Origin: JBCBSP01 sp964561235
Lineage (GTDB): Bacteria > Pseudomonadota > Alphaproteobacteria > Caulobacterales > Maricaulaceae
Length of the DNA: 11,563 nucleotides
Reading direction: 5' to 3'
Assembly (NCBI GenBank): GCA_964561235.1
Contig: CAZLOV010000075.1
Span: 1-11,563, forward strand
Part shown: one piece after another, positions 6,749 to 11,563 of the stretch
Numbering within the stretch: the first letter of the stretch is position 1
How the letters are laid out: each line of letters starts with the position of its first letter
Notes under the pieces: generated by a model
Databases searched by the model: none
Seen by the model: the letters and a program-made list of their open reading frames with translations, nothing else
Told to the model about the DNA's origin: nothing
Position numbers and translations under genes: made by a program

Positions 6749-8227
6749 TCACCCCGCGTCGCGGAAATGGTCCACGTCGAGCTCGTATTCGCGGACCTTG
6801 CGATAGAGCGTCGAGCGGCCGACGCCGAGCCGGCGGGCGACTTCCGCCATGCGCCCTGAATAGGTCTCGATGGCGTACTGGATCAGATCGCGCTCGATGG
6901 CCTCAAGCGGGCGCAGATGACCGCCCGCGTCCATGATGTCGACCGGTCCGCCCGGCCGGGTCGCCTCGCGGACCACGTCGGCGAAGGCTTCCTCGTGCGG
7001 CGGCGTCCGTGCGGGCGCCGGCGCGGCGTCAGGCGCGCGCTCGCCCAGCGACGGGGTCAGGCCGGAGATGTGCGGGAAGTCCTGCGGGGTCAGATAGTCG
7101 CCGTCGCTGAGCACGACCGCGCGGAAGACCGCGTTCTCCAGCTGGCGCACATTGCCCGGCCAGGGATGGGTGCTGAGCATCTCCATGGCCTCGGCGGAGG
7201 CGTCCAGCACACGCCGGCCCTCCTGGGCGTTGAAGCGCGTGATGAAGTGGCGCACCAACGCGGGGATGTCCTCGACGCGCGCGCGCAGCGGCGGCACGTC
7301 CACCGGGAACACATTCAGGCGGTAGAACAGGTCCTCGCGGAACTGACCCGCCTTCACCTGGGCGGCGAGATCGCGATTGGTCGCCGAGATGATGCGCACA
7401 TTGACCTTTACCGGCTTGTTGCCGCCGACCGGGTCCACCTCGCCTTCCTGAAGGGCGCGCAGCAGCTTGACCTGCATGTCCAGCGGCAGTTCGCCGACCT
7501 CGTCGAGGAAGAGCGTGCCGCCGTCGGCCTCCTGGAACTTGCCCATGTGCTTGGCCACCGCGCCGGTGAAGGCGCCCTTCTCGTGACCGAACAGCGTGCT
7601 TTCGACGAGATTCTCCGGGATCGCGCCGCAATTGACCGCCACGAAGGGCTGGCCGGCGCGGTCCGACGCCGCCTGGATGGCGCGCGCGACGAGCTCCTTG
7701 CCGACCCCGCTCTCGCCCGTGATCAGGATTGGAATGTTGGACTTCGCCGCGCGTTCGCCCAGGCGCACGACCTGACGCATGGCAGGCGCGCCCGCAATCA
7801 TGTCGGAGAAGCCCAGACGGCCGGAATGGTGGCGTTTGAGGCGGGTCACCTCGCCGGAGAGGTCGCGCACCTTGAAGGCGTTGCGGATGGACACCGCGAT
7901 GCGCTCGGGGCTGGCGGGCTTCACGAAGAAGTCCACCGCGCCCGCGCGCATGGCGCGCACCACCGTTTCAATGCCGCCATGAGCGGTGAGCACGATCACC
8001 GGCAGTTCCGGCGCGCGCGCGTGGAGCACCTCGAGGGTCTCCTGCCCGTCCATGCCCGGCATCACGAGATCGAGCAGAACGACGTCGACGCCGCCGCGCT
8101 TGACCCGTTCGATCGCGGCTTCGCCGCTGTCCACCATCTCGGGATGATGACCCTGTTTTTCGATCACCGCCTGAAGCAGGCGGCGTTGAGTCGGATCGTC
8201 ATCCACGATGAGAACGGTCTTCGCCAT
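6749..8227 (-). CDS. tacA: Sigma-54-dependent response regulator, NtrC family, TacA-like
   Basis: The product is 492 residues in three domains. The receiver (about 3-118) has acidic pocket D9/D10, phospho-acceptor D53 (LLDLVMPGMDG), T81 and K103. The AAA+ domain (about 142-378) has Walker A GESGVGKE (171-178), the sigma-54-contacting GAFTGA loop (218-223), Walker B GTLFLDEVGELP (237-248) and the arginine-finger region REDLFYRLNVF (297-307). A Fis-type helix-turn-helix lies at about 442-482 (MAEVARRLGVGRSTLYRKVRE). Phosphorylated protein would activate RNA polymerase bound to sigma-54 promoters. An unusually long Pro/Ala-rich linker (about 390-440) precedes the DNA-binding domain. ATG 8227 is chosen; GTG 8230 and GTG 8236 are in-frame alternatives, with GAGAAGG about ten bases upstream. 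The tacA name rests on overall resemblance and nearness to gapR, as I remember the Caulobacter map, so it is tentative; the family is certain. Confidence 0.93.
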   Translation of the reverse strand: MAKTVLIVDDDPTQRRLLQAVIEKQGHHPEMVDSGEAAIERVKRGGVDVVLLDLVMPGMDGQETLEVLHARAPELPVIVLTAHGGIETVVRAMRAGAVDFFVKPASPERIAVSIRNAFKVRDLSGEVTRLKRHHSGRLGFSDMIAGAPAMRQVVRLGERAAKSNIPILITGESGVGKELVARAIQAASDRAGQPFVAVNCGAIPENLVESTLFGHEKGAFTGAVAKHMGKFQEADGGTLFLDEVGELPLDMQVKLLRALQEGEVDPVGGNKPVKVNVRIISATNRDLAAQVKAGQFREDLFYRLNVFPVDVPPLRARVEDIPALVRHFITRFNAQEGRRVLDASAEAMEMLSTHPWPGNVRQLENAVFRAVVLSDGDYLTPQDFPHISGLTPSLGERAPDAAPAPARTPPHEEAFADVVREATRPGGPVDIMDAGGHLRPLEAIERDLIQYAIETYSGRMAEVARRLGVGRSTLYRKVREYELDVDHFRDAG

Positions 8228-8360
8228 CACACCCACGCCTTCTCAGCTGAAGCCCACCGCGAGGCGGTCGTCCGCCGCCCCGTCGTTGGTCCCGTTATGA
8301 GACAGGCGGGGTAAAGATGACGTGTAGGGCGCGGTGAGAATTTCTTAGCGTCTTCATATG

Positions 8361-8376
8361 GTTATGGAGATGTTAA
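8361..8376 (-). promoter_or_regulatory. Near-consensus CtrA binding site upstream of the TacA-like gene
   Basis: On the minus strand the sequence reads TTAACATCTCCATAAC. This matches the CtrA full-site consensus TTAA-N7-TTAAC at eight of nine defined bases; the one difference is A for the first T of the second half-site. It lies about 134 bases upstream of the regulator's ATG. Caulobacter tacA is, to my knowledge, a CtrA-activated gene. The match is seen; binding is inferred. Confidence 0.55.
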
Positions 8377-8392
8377 AGGAGGTCCGGCCGCT

Positions 8393-8443
8393 TTGGAACA
8401 ATCAGGGCGTAGTCGCCATGATCTGCACTTCGTATCACTCTGA
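8393..8443 (+). CDS. Possible 16-residue leader peptide behind a strong Shine-Dalgarno
   Basis: AAAGGAGGT at 8375-8383 is the best ribosome-binding sequence in the window. Ten bases after its GGAGG core is TTG 8393, which opens a 16-codon frame ending at TGA 8441-8443. The peptide would be MEQSGRSRHDLHFVSL if TTG initiates. It resembles nothing I know. Its stop lies just before the dyad at 8445-8460. The Shine-Dalgarno may be accidental, since it lies against the CtrA-like box. Confidence 0.2.
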   Translation: MEQSGRSRHDLHFVSL

Positions 8444-8444
8444 C

Positions 8445-8460
8445 GCATATCTGAATATGC
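8445..8460. repeat. 16-bp dyad in the AT-rich spacer
   Basis: GCATAT (8445-8450) and ATATGC (8455-8460) are perfect inverted copies around CTGA. As DNA this is a plausible operator; as RNA the stem would be weak. Confidence 0.4.
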
Positions 8461-8468
8461 CGAGCCTT

Positions 8469-8514
8469 ACAATATTTAATTTTACTCGTTCCCGTTTTTG
8501 GCGAACAATATTTA
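8469..8514. repeat. Two direct copies of a 10-mer, 36 bases apart
   Basis: ACAATATTTA occurs at 8469-8478 and again at 8505-8514. Each copy contains the palindrome AATATT. In DNA of otherwise very high GC a chance repeat of this 10-mer is less likely, although the local block is AT-rich. It may be a pair of protein-binding sites. Confidence 0.4.
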
Positions 8515-8642
8515 TAACATGTTTTAATGTGCAAGGGCTGAAGCCCGCGCGCGGGCGCATTGACCCGTCGCACGCGCGCCGCTAACGCTCGCGGCCTTCC
8601 ATGCCGCCGCGCCCTGCGGCGCAGGCTTTCCCGGACGGGGCC

Positions 8643-9623
8643 ATGGCCGATCCCGAACACGCCGACAAACCCGAAGACGATCGCCACCGGCGCCGCCGCG
8701 CGCCGCTTTCGGAGCTGGGCGGGGAAAAGCCGCCCGCCCCCGGCTGGTTTGCGGATGCGCTTTCCGAGCCCGCCGAAACGGGCCGCGTCAACTCCAGCGG
8801 CGTCGAGATCGTCTGGAAGGCCTGGGGACGCCGGGGCGCGCCGGGCCTCATCTGCGTTCATGGCGGCACCGCGCACAAGGGCTGGTGGGATGCGATCGCG
8901 CCGTTCCTCGCGCGCGCGGGCTACAGGGTCGTCGCGCCGGATCTCGCCGGCATGGGCGAAAGCGGCTGGCGCGAGGCCTACGACATGCCGGGCCACGCCG
9001 CCGACATGAGGGCGGCCGCCCATGACGCCGGCGCCTTCGAGGCGGGACCGCCTGTCATGGCGGGGCATTCCTTCGGCGGGTTCGTCACGATCACAGCCGC
9101 GATGCGCTTCGGCGCGGAGCTGGCCGGGGCCGTCCTGCTGGACGCGCCGATCCGCAAGCAGGGCGAGCGGCGTGCGGACGACGCGCCGCCGCCGCGCCGG
9201 GGCGGCAAGGTCTATCCCGATCTCGCCGCAGCGCTGGCGCGCTTCCGGCTGCTGCCGGAACAGGAATGCGACAATCTCTGGCTCGTGGATCACATCGCGC
9301 GCGGCTCGCTGAAGCAGGTCCGCGCCGAAGACGGAAGCCCCGGCTGGACCTGGCGCTTCGATCCGGATCTGTGGGCGAAGCTCGCCTATCAGCGCCGCGA
9401 TCCGGAAACGGCGGCGAAAGAGGCCGGATGTCCCCTCGCCTTCATCCGCGGCGCCCAGTCCGTGCTGATGCAGGCGGAGACCTGGGATTTCATGCGCGAA
9501 ACCTTCAACGGCTCCGTCTTCATGACGATCGCCGACGCCCAGCACCACCTGATCCTGGACCAGCCGATCGCAACCGCGGCCGCGCTGGAGGCCCTGCTCG
9601 CGGCGGGTTTCGGCCGCCGCTGA
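8643..9623 (+). CDS. Alpha/beta-fold hydrolase (cytosolic)
   Basis: The product is 326 residues from ATG 8643; ATG 8601 is in frame and would add 14 residues, but neither start has a good Shine-Dalgarno. A charged N-terminal tail (1-30, with RHRRRR at 14-19) precedes the hydrolase fold. The oxyanion stretch is HGGTAHKG (73-80), PDLAGMGESG is at 99-108, and the nucleophile is S143 in GHSFGG. The catalytic His is H301 or H302 in DAQHHLILDQ. After strand 7, where the acid usually sits, the sequence is FIRGAQSVLM with no Asp or Glu; D167 after strand 6 (LLDAP) may take that role. There is no signal peptide or membrane segment, unlike the hydrolase at 4784-5740. The substrate is unknown. Confidence 0.9.
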   Translation: MADPEHADKPEDDRHRRRRAPLSELGGEKPPAPGWFADALSEPAETGRVNSSGVEIVWKAWGRRGAPGLICVHGGTAHKGWWDAIAPFLARAGYRVVAPDLAGMGESGWREAYDMPGHAADMRAAAHDAGAFEAGPPVMAGHSFGGFVTITAAMRFGAELAGAVLLDAPIRKQGERRADDAPPPRRGGKVYPDLAAALARFRLLPEQECDNLWLVDHIARGSLKQVRAEDGSPGWTWRFDPDLWAKLAYQRRDPETAAKEAGCPLAFIRGAQSVLMQAETWDFMRETFNGSVFMTIADAQHHLILDQPIATAAALEALLAAGFGRR

Positions 9624-9641
9624 AACCCGCGCCGGAATGAC

Positions 9642-9671
9642 TTGGCGCGGCTGCGGCTTGCATGATAGTTC
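9642..9671 (+). promoter_or_regulatory. Candidate promoter for the oxidase subunit IV / transhydrogenase genes
   Basis: TTGGCGC (9642-9648) matches the Caulobacter-type -35 TTGACGS at six of seven bases. After 15 bases comes GATAGTTC (9664-9671), a partial match to GCTANAWC. The -10 shares TAGTTCC with the promoter proposed before rpmJ, at nearly the same spacing. Initiation near 9678 would give a leader of about 40 bases. Confidence 0.4.
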
Positions 9672-9716
9672 CAGCGATGTCGGTTCGACAGGCCAGATCA
9701 AGAGGACAGGAAGACG

Positions 9717-10013
9717 ATGGCGGCTGAATACACCCGCGGCGAAATGGATGTCAGCGAACACCGCAAGACCTTCGGCGGCGTGATGCAGGTGTCGGTCACC
9801 TCAAGCCTGATCACGGCCGTCCTGGTGCTGTTTCTCACGCTGGCCTTCGCGACCGGAACCGGCTGGCTCACCGCGCTTGTCGTCTCGGTGATCCTGGGCG
9901 CGGCCGGCGGTTTCATGCTCAAGCGCGGGCTGGTCTATTACATCACCCTCGCTGCGCTCACCGTCATCGGCGCCGTGTCCGGGCTCATCGTCGCGGCTTT
10001 CGCCGGTGCCTGA
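9717..10013 (+). CDS. aa3-type cytochrome c oxidase subunit IV-like membrane protein (PF07835-type), extended
   Basis: The product is 98 residues. The N-terminal part EYTRGEMDVSEHRKTFGG (4-21) is the hallmark of the small bacterial aa3 oxidase subunit IV family, followed by a first membrane segment (about 29-47). That family is usually about 45-70 residues with a single helix. This protein continues with two further hydrophobic stretches (about 49-66 and 73-96), with KRG at 69-71 between them. Its role in the oxidase, if any, would be accessory. AGGA lies a few bases before ATG 9717. The transhydrogenase genes follow on the same strand; I recall this pairing from other alphaproteobacterial genomes. 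Confidence 0.8.
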   Translation: MAAEYTRGEMDVSEHRKTFGGVMQVSVTSSLITAVLVLFLTLAFATGTGWLTALVVSVILGAAGGFMLKRGLVYYITLAALTVIGAVSGLIVAAFAGA

Positions 10014-10048
10014 CGCGGGCGCGACCCTTCACGACATCCTGAACGGGT

Positions 10049-10067
10049 CCGGCGCAGGCTGCGCCGG
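10049..10067 (+). terminator. Strong hairpin downstream of the oxidase subunit IV-like gene
   Basis: CCGGCGCA (10049-10056) pairs perfectly with TGCGCCGG (10060-10067) around a three-base loop, and flanking GGG (10045-10047) and CCC (10070-10072) could extend it. GTATTATT follows rather than a pure T-run, so this could be a leaky terminator or attenuator ahead of pntAA. Confidence 0.45.
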
Positions 10068-10080
10068 CTCCCGTATTATT

Positions 10081-10102
10081 CAAGGGCTTTACCGGGCCCT
10101 TG
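10081..10102 (+). repeat. Second hairpin in the pntAA leader
   Basis: CAAGGGC (10081-10087) pairs with GCCCTTG (10096-10102) around an eight-base loop. It begins 13 bases after the previous hairpin and ends 52 bases before the pntAA ATG. No T-run follows. Together the pair makes the 141-base spacer unusually structured. Confidence 0.4.
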
Positions 10103-10154
10103 GAATGCGCGCATGGTTGGGGTCCATTCTTCGACCGACGCTCGAGCCTCGTCC

Positions 10155-11279
10155 ATGCGCATTGCGATTCTCAAGGAAACCCGGCCGGGGGAAACCCGGA
10201 CCGCCGCAACCCCCGACAGCGTCAAAGCGCTGATCAAGCTCGGCTGCGACATCGCCGTGGAGGCGGACGCCGGGGCCGGCGCGGGCTTTCCCGACGCCGA
10301 CTACGAAGCCGCCGGCGCCTCGACCGGCGACCGCGCTGCGGTCCTGAAAGGCGCGCACGCGCTGTTCTGCGTGCGCCGGCCCGAGGACGCCGTGCTTGAC
10401 CAGCTCGAAAAAGACGCGCTGCTCGTCGGCCTGATCGAGCCGCATGGCGACAAGGCCTATGCGCAGAAACTCGCCGATAAGGGCGTCAACGCGTTCTCTA
10501 TGGAGTTCACGCCGCGCATTACGCGCGCGCAGGCGATGGACGCGCTGTCGTCGCAGTCGAATCTTGCAGGCTATCGCGCCGTCATCGAGGGCGCGGAGCT
10601 CTTTGGCCGCGCCTTCCCGATGATGATGACGGCGGCGGGCACGATCGCGCCGGCGAAGGTCTTCGTGATGGGCGCGGGCGTCGCCGGCCTGCAGGCGATC
10701 GCGACCGCGCGCCGCCTCGGCGCGGTGGTCTCCGCCACCGACGTGCGTCCGGCCGCCAAGGAGCAGGTCGCCTCGCTCGGCGGCAAGTTCGTCGCCGTCG
10801 AGGACGAGGAATTCAAGGCCGCGGAGACCTCCGGCGGCTACGCCAAGGAAATGAGCGACGACTACAAGAAAAAGCAGGCCGAGCTCGTCGCGAGCCATAT
10901 CGCCAAACAGGACGTGGTGGTCACCACCGCGCAGATCCCGGGCCGGCCCGCCCCGCGCCTGATCGACAAGGCGATGGCGGAAAGCATGCGGCCCGGCTCG
11001 GTCATCATCGACATCGCCGCGGCGAACGGCGGCAATTGCGAACTCACCAAGGCGGACGAACTCGTCGAGCACCAAGGCGTCAGGATCATGGGCTTCTCCA
11101 ACCTGCCCGCGCGCCTGCCCGCGGACGCTTCGAGCCTGTACGCCAAGAACCTCGTCAACCTGGCGCCGCTCCTCCTCGGGGAGAAGGGCGAACGCGCCCC
11201 GCACTGGGACGACGAGATCATCAAGGGCATGGCGCTGACGCGCGACGGCGCCGTCGTCCACCCGAACTACGAGGGCTGA
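10155..11279 (+). CDS. pntAA: NAD(P) transhydrogenase subunit alpha-1 (PntAA, NAD(H)-binding domain I)
   Basis: The product is 374 residues, the size of the separate alpha-1 subunit found in Rhodospirillum-type three-subunit transhydrogenases. The enzyme passes hydride between NADH and NADP+ coupled to proton entry and supplies NADPH; this soluble subunit binds NAD(H). It starts MRIAILKETRPGETR, with KETR and TP near the family N-terminus. MEFTPRITRAQAMDALSSQS (116-135) and NLAGYRAV follow. The Rossmann motif GAGVAG is at 173-178, and D196 in SATDVRP would hold the adenosine ribose. The C-terminus has GFSNLPARLP and ASSLYAKN before a tail with DGAVVHPNYEG. ATG 10155 is preferred over ATG 10113 because the family begins at MRIA; the Shine-Dalgarno is weak. 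The alpha-2 gene starts five bases after its stop. Confidence 0.96.
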   Translation: MRIAILKETRPGETRTAATPDSVKALIKLGCDIAVEADAGAGAGFPDADYEAAGASTGDRAAVLKGAHALFCVRRPEDAVLDQLEKDALLVGLIEPHGDKAYAQKLADKGVNAFSMEFTPRITRAQAMDALSSQSNLAGYRAVIEGAELFGRAFPMMMTAAGTIAPAKVFVMGAGVAGLQAIATARRLGAVVSATDVRPAAKEQVASLGGKFVAVEDEEFKAAETSGGYAKEMSDDYKKKQAELVASHIAKQDVVVTTAQIPGRPAPRLIDKAMAESMRPGSVIIDIAAANGGNCELTKADELVEHQGVRIMGFSNLPARLPADASSLYAKNLVNLAPLLLGEKGERAPHWDDEIIKGMALTRDGAVVHPNYEG

Positions 11280-11284
11280 AACCC

Positions 11285-11563
11285 ATGGAAGCGGTCGATC
11301 CCATCATCTTCCGGCTGGCGATCTTCGTGCTCGCCGTGTTCGTCGGATACTACGTCGTCTGGTCGGTGACCCCGGCCTTGCACACCCCGCTCATGAGCGT
11401 CACCAACGCCGTCTCCTCGGTGATCATCGTCGGCGCCCTGGTGGCCGCGGCCGCCCCGGCGGTCGGCGGCGGCGCTCAGTTCGCAAAGGGGGCCGGCGCG
11501 CTCGCCGTGCTGCTCGCCAGCGTGAACATTTTCGGCGGCTTTCTCGTCACCCAGCGCATGCTG
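11285..11563 (+). CDS. pntAB: NAD(P) transhydrogenase subunit alpha-2 (PntAB, membrane part), cut by window edge
   Basis: Ninety-three codons are visible from ATG 11285 to the window end. This subunit contributes the first membrane helices of the proton channel and sits between PntAA and PntB. A first helix (about 7-29) is followed by the highly conserved TPALHTPLMSVTNAVSS stretch (30-46) and two further hydrophobic segments (about 46-62 and 69-90), ending at TQRML. GAGGG at 11272-11276 lies inside the last codons of pntAA, eight bases before the ATG, so the two genes are translationally linked. pntB would be expected beyond the right edge. Confidence 0.95.
   Translation, partial: MEAVDPIIFRLAIFVLAVFVGYYVVWSVTPALHTPLMSVTNAVSSVIIVGALVAAAAPAVGGGAQFAKGAGALAVLLASVNIFGGFLVTQRML

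Larger units (their letters stand above)
8228..8642. promoter_or_regulatory. Long regulatory spacer, partly AT-rich, between the regulator gene and the second hydrolase gene
   Basis: About 415 bases hold no confident gene. From about 8341 to 8535 the sequence becomes AT-rich; my count for 8461-8530 is 21 G/C of 70. It contains a CtrA-like box (8361-8376), a strong Shine-Dalgarno with a possible tiny ORF (8375-8443), a 16-bp dyad (8445-8460), a twice-repeated 10-mer (8469-8478 and 8505-8514) and a 14-bp GC palindrome GCCCGCGCGCGGGC (8543-8556). It probably carries the promoters of both divergent genes; I could not fix a -35/-10 pair. Confidence 0.55.

Noticed and set aside
6917..8314. 465-codon plus-strand frame opposite the sigma-54 regulator
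   Set aside because: It is antisense to a gene with complete receiver, AAA+ and HTH motifs. The product is rich in His, Arg and Ala with no family features.
8543..8556. GC palindrome GCCCGCGCGCGGGC as a terminator of a small RNA
   Set aside because: There is no T-run on either side, and alternating GC sequence makes such palindromes common here.
8358..8585. 75-codon plus-strand frame in the AT-rich spacer
   Set aside because: No ribosome-binding site precedes ATG 8358 or the inner ATG 8418 at a usable distance. The peptide has no recognisable pattern and crosses a GC palindrome with a change of composition.
8228..8642. Mobile element or defence island in the AT-rich spacer
   Set aside because: There is no transposase, integrase, terminal inverted repeats, target duplication or regularly spaced repeat array; only one 10-mer occurs twice.
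9644..9661. Sigma-54 (-24/-12) promoter before the oxidase subunit IV-like gene
   Set aside because: A GG-N10-GC spacing can be found, but the -12 element is CGGC rather than TTGC, and the nearby TTGC is four bases too far.
10113..10154. Upstream ATG for pntAA, adding 14 residues
   Set aside because: The extra residues (MVGVHSSTDARASS) are unlike the family, which starts at MRIA or equivalent. The upstream ATG also has no better ribosome-binding site.

Overview
The window looks like chromosomal DNA from a GC-rich alphaproteobacterium, most likely of the Caulobacter/Maricaulis/Hyphomonas group. The pointers are a DUF2312 (GapR-type) nucleoid protein, a TacA-like NtrC-family regulator with a CtrA-like box upstream, a short zinc-ligand-poor L36, and a PF07835-type cytochrome oxidase subunit IV next to a split-subunit transhydrogenase. 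The taxonomic call is inference; no rRNA or other marker is present. There is no clear mobile element, CRISPR array, tRNA or rRNA gene.

Layout. Positions 1-418 (minus) hold the N-terminal part of the flagellar stator gene motA, cut by the window edge. A divergent spacer with a marked dyad (596-628) leads to an MFS exporter gene (638-1929, plus). This gene is interrupted by ten Ns at 1344-1353, and its frame does not continue across them as written. It converges with a secreted MltB-type lytic transglycosylase (1926-3137, minus); the two stop codons overlap in one CTAG.

From 3354 to 6665 there is a tight plus-strand series: rpmJ (L36), a HAD phosphatase, a TPR protein, a membrane-anchored alpha/beta hydrolase, gapR, and a charged 178-residue protein of unknown function that probably starts at CTG. 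A hairpin at 6709-6739 separates this series from the convergent gene for a sigma-54-dependent response regulator (6749-8227, minus), probably the TacA orthologue. Its upstream region (8228-8642) is the longest stretch without a confident gene. It holds a near-consensus CtrA box, a dyad, a repeated 10-mer and a block of about 30% GC.

The last part (8643-11563, plus) carries a second alpha/beta hydrolase, a cytochrome oxidase subunit IV-like membrane protein, a spacer with two hairpins, the NAD-binding alpha-1 subunit of proton-translocating transhydrogenase (pntAA), and the start of its membrane alpha-2 subunit, cut by the window edge.

How the genes relate. motA, gapR and the TacA-like regulator all fit a dimorphic, CtrA-controlled cell cycle (motility, chromosome organisation, polar development). 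The final block concerns respiration and NADPH supply. Most of the window is ordinary core genome. The least explained pieces are the 178-residue gene beside gapR and the AT-rich upstream region of the regulator.
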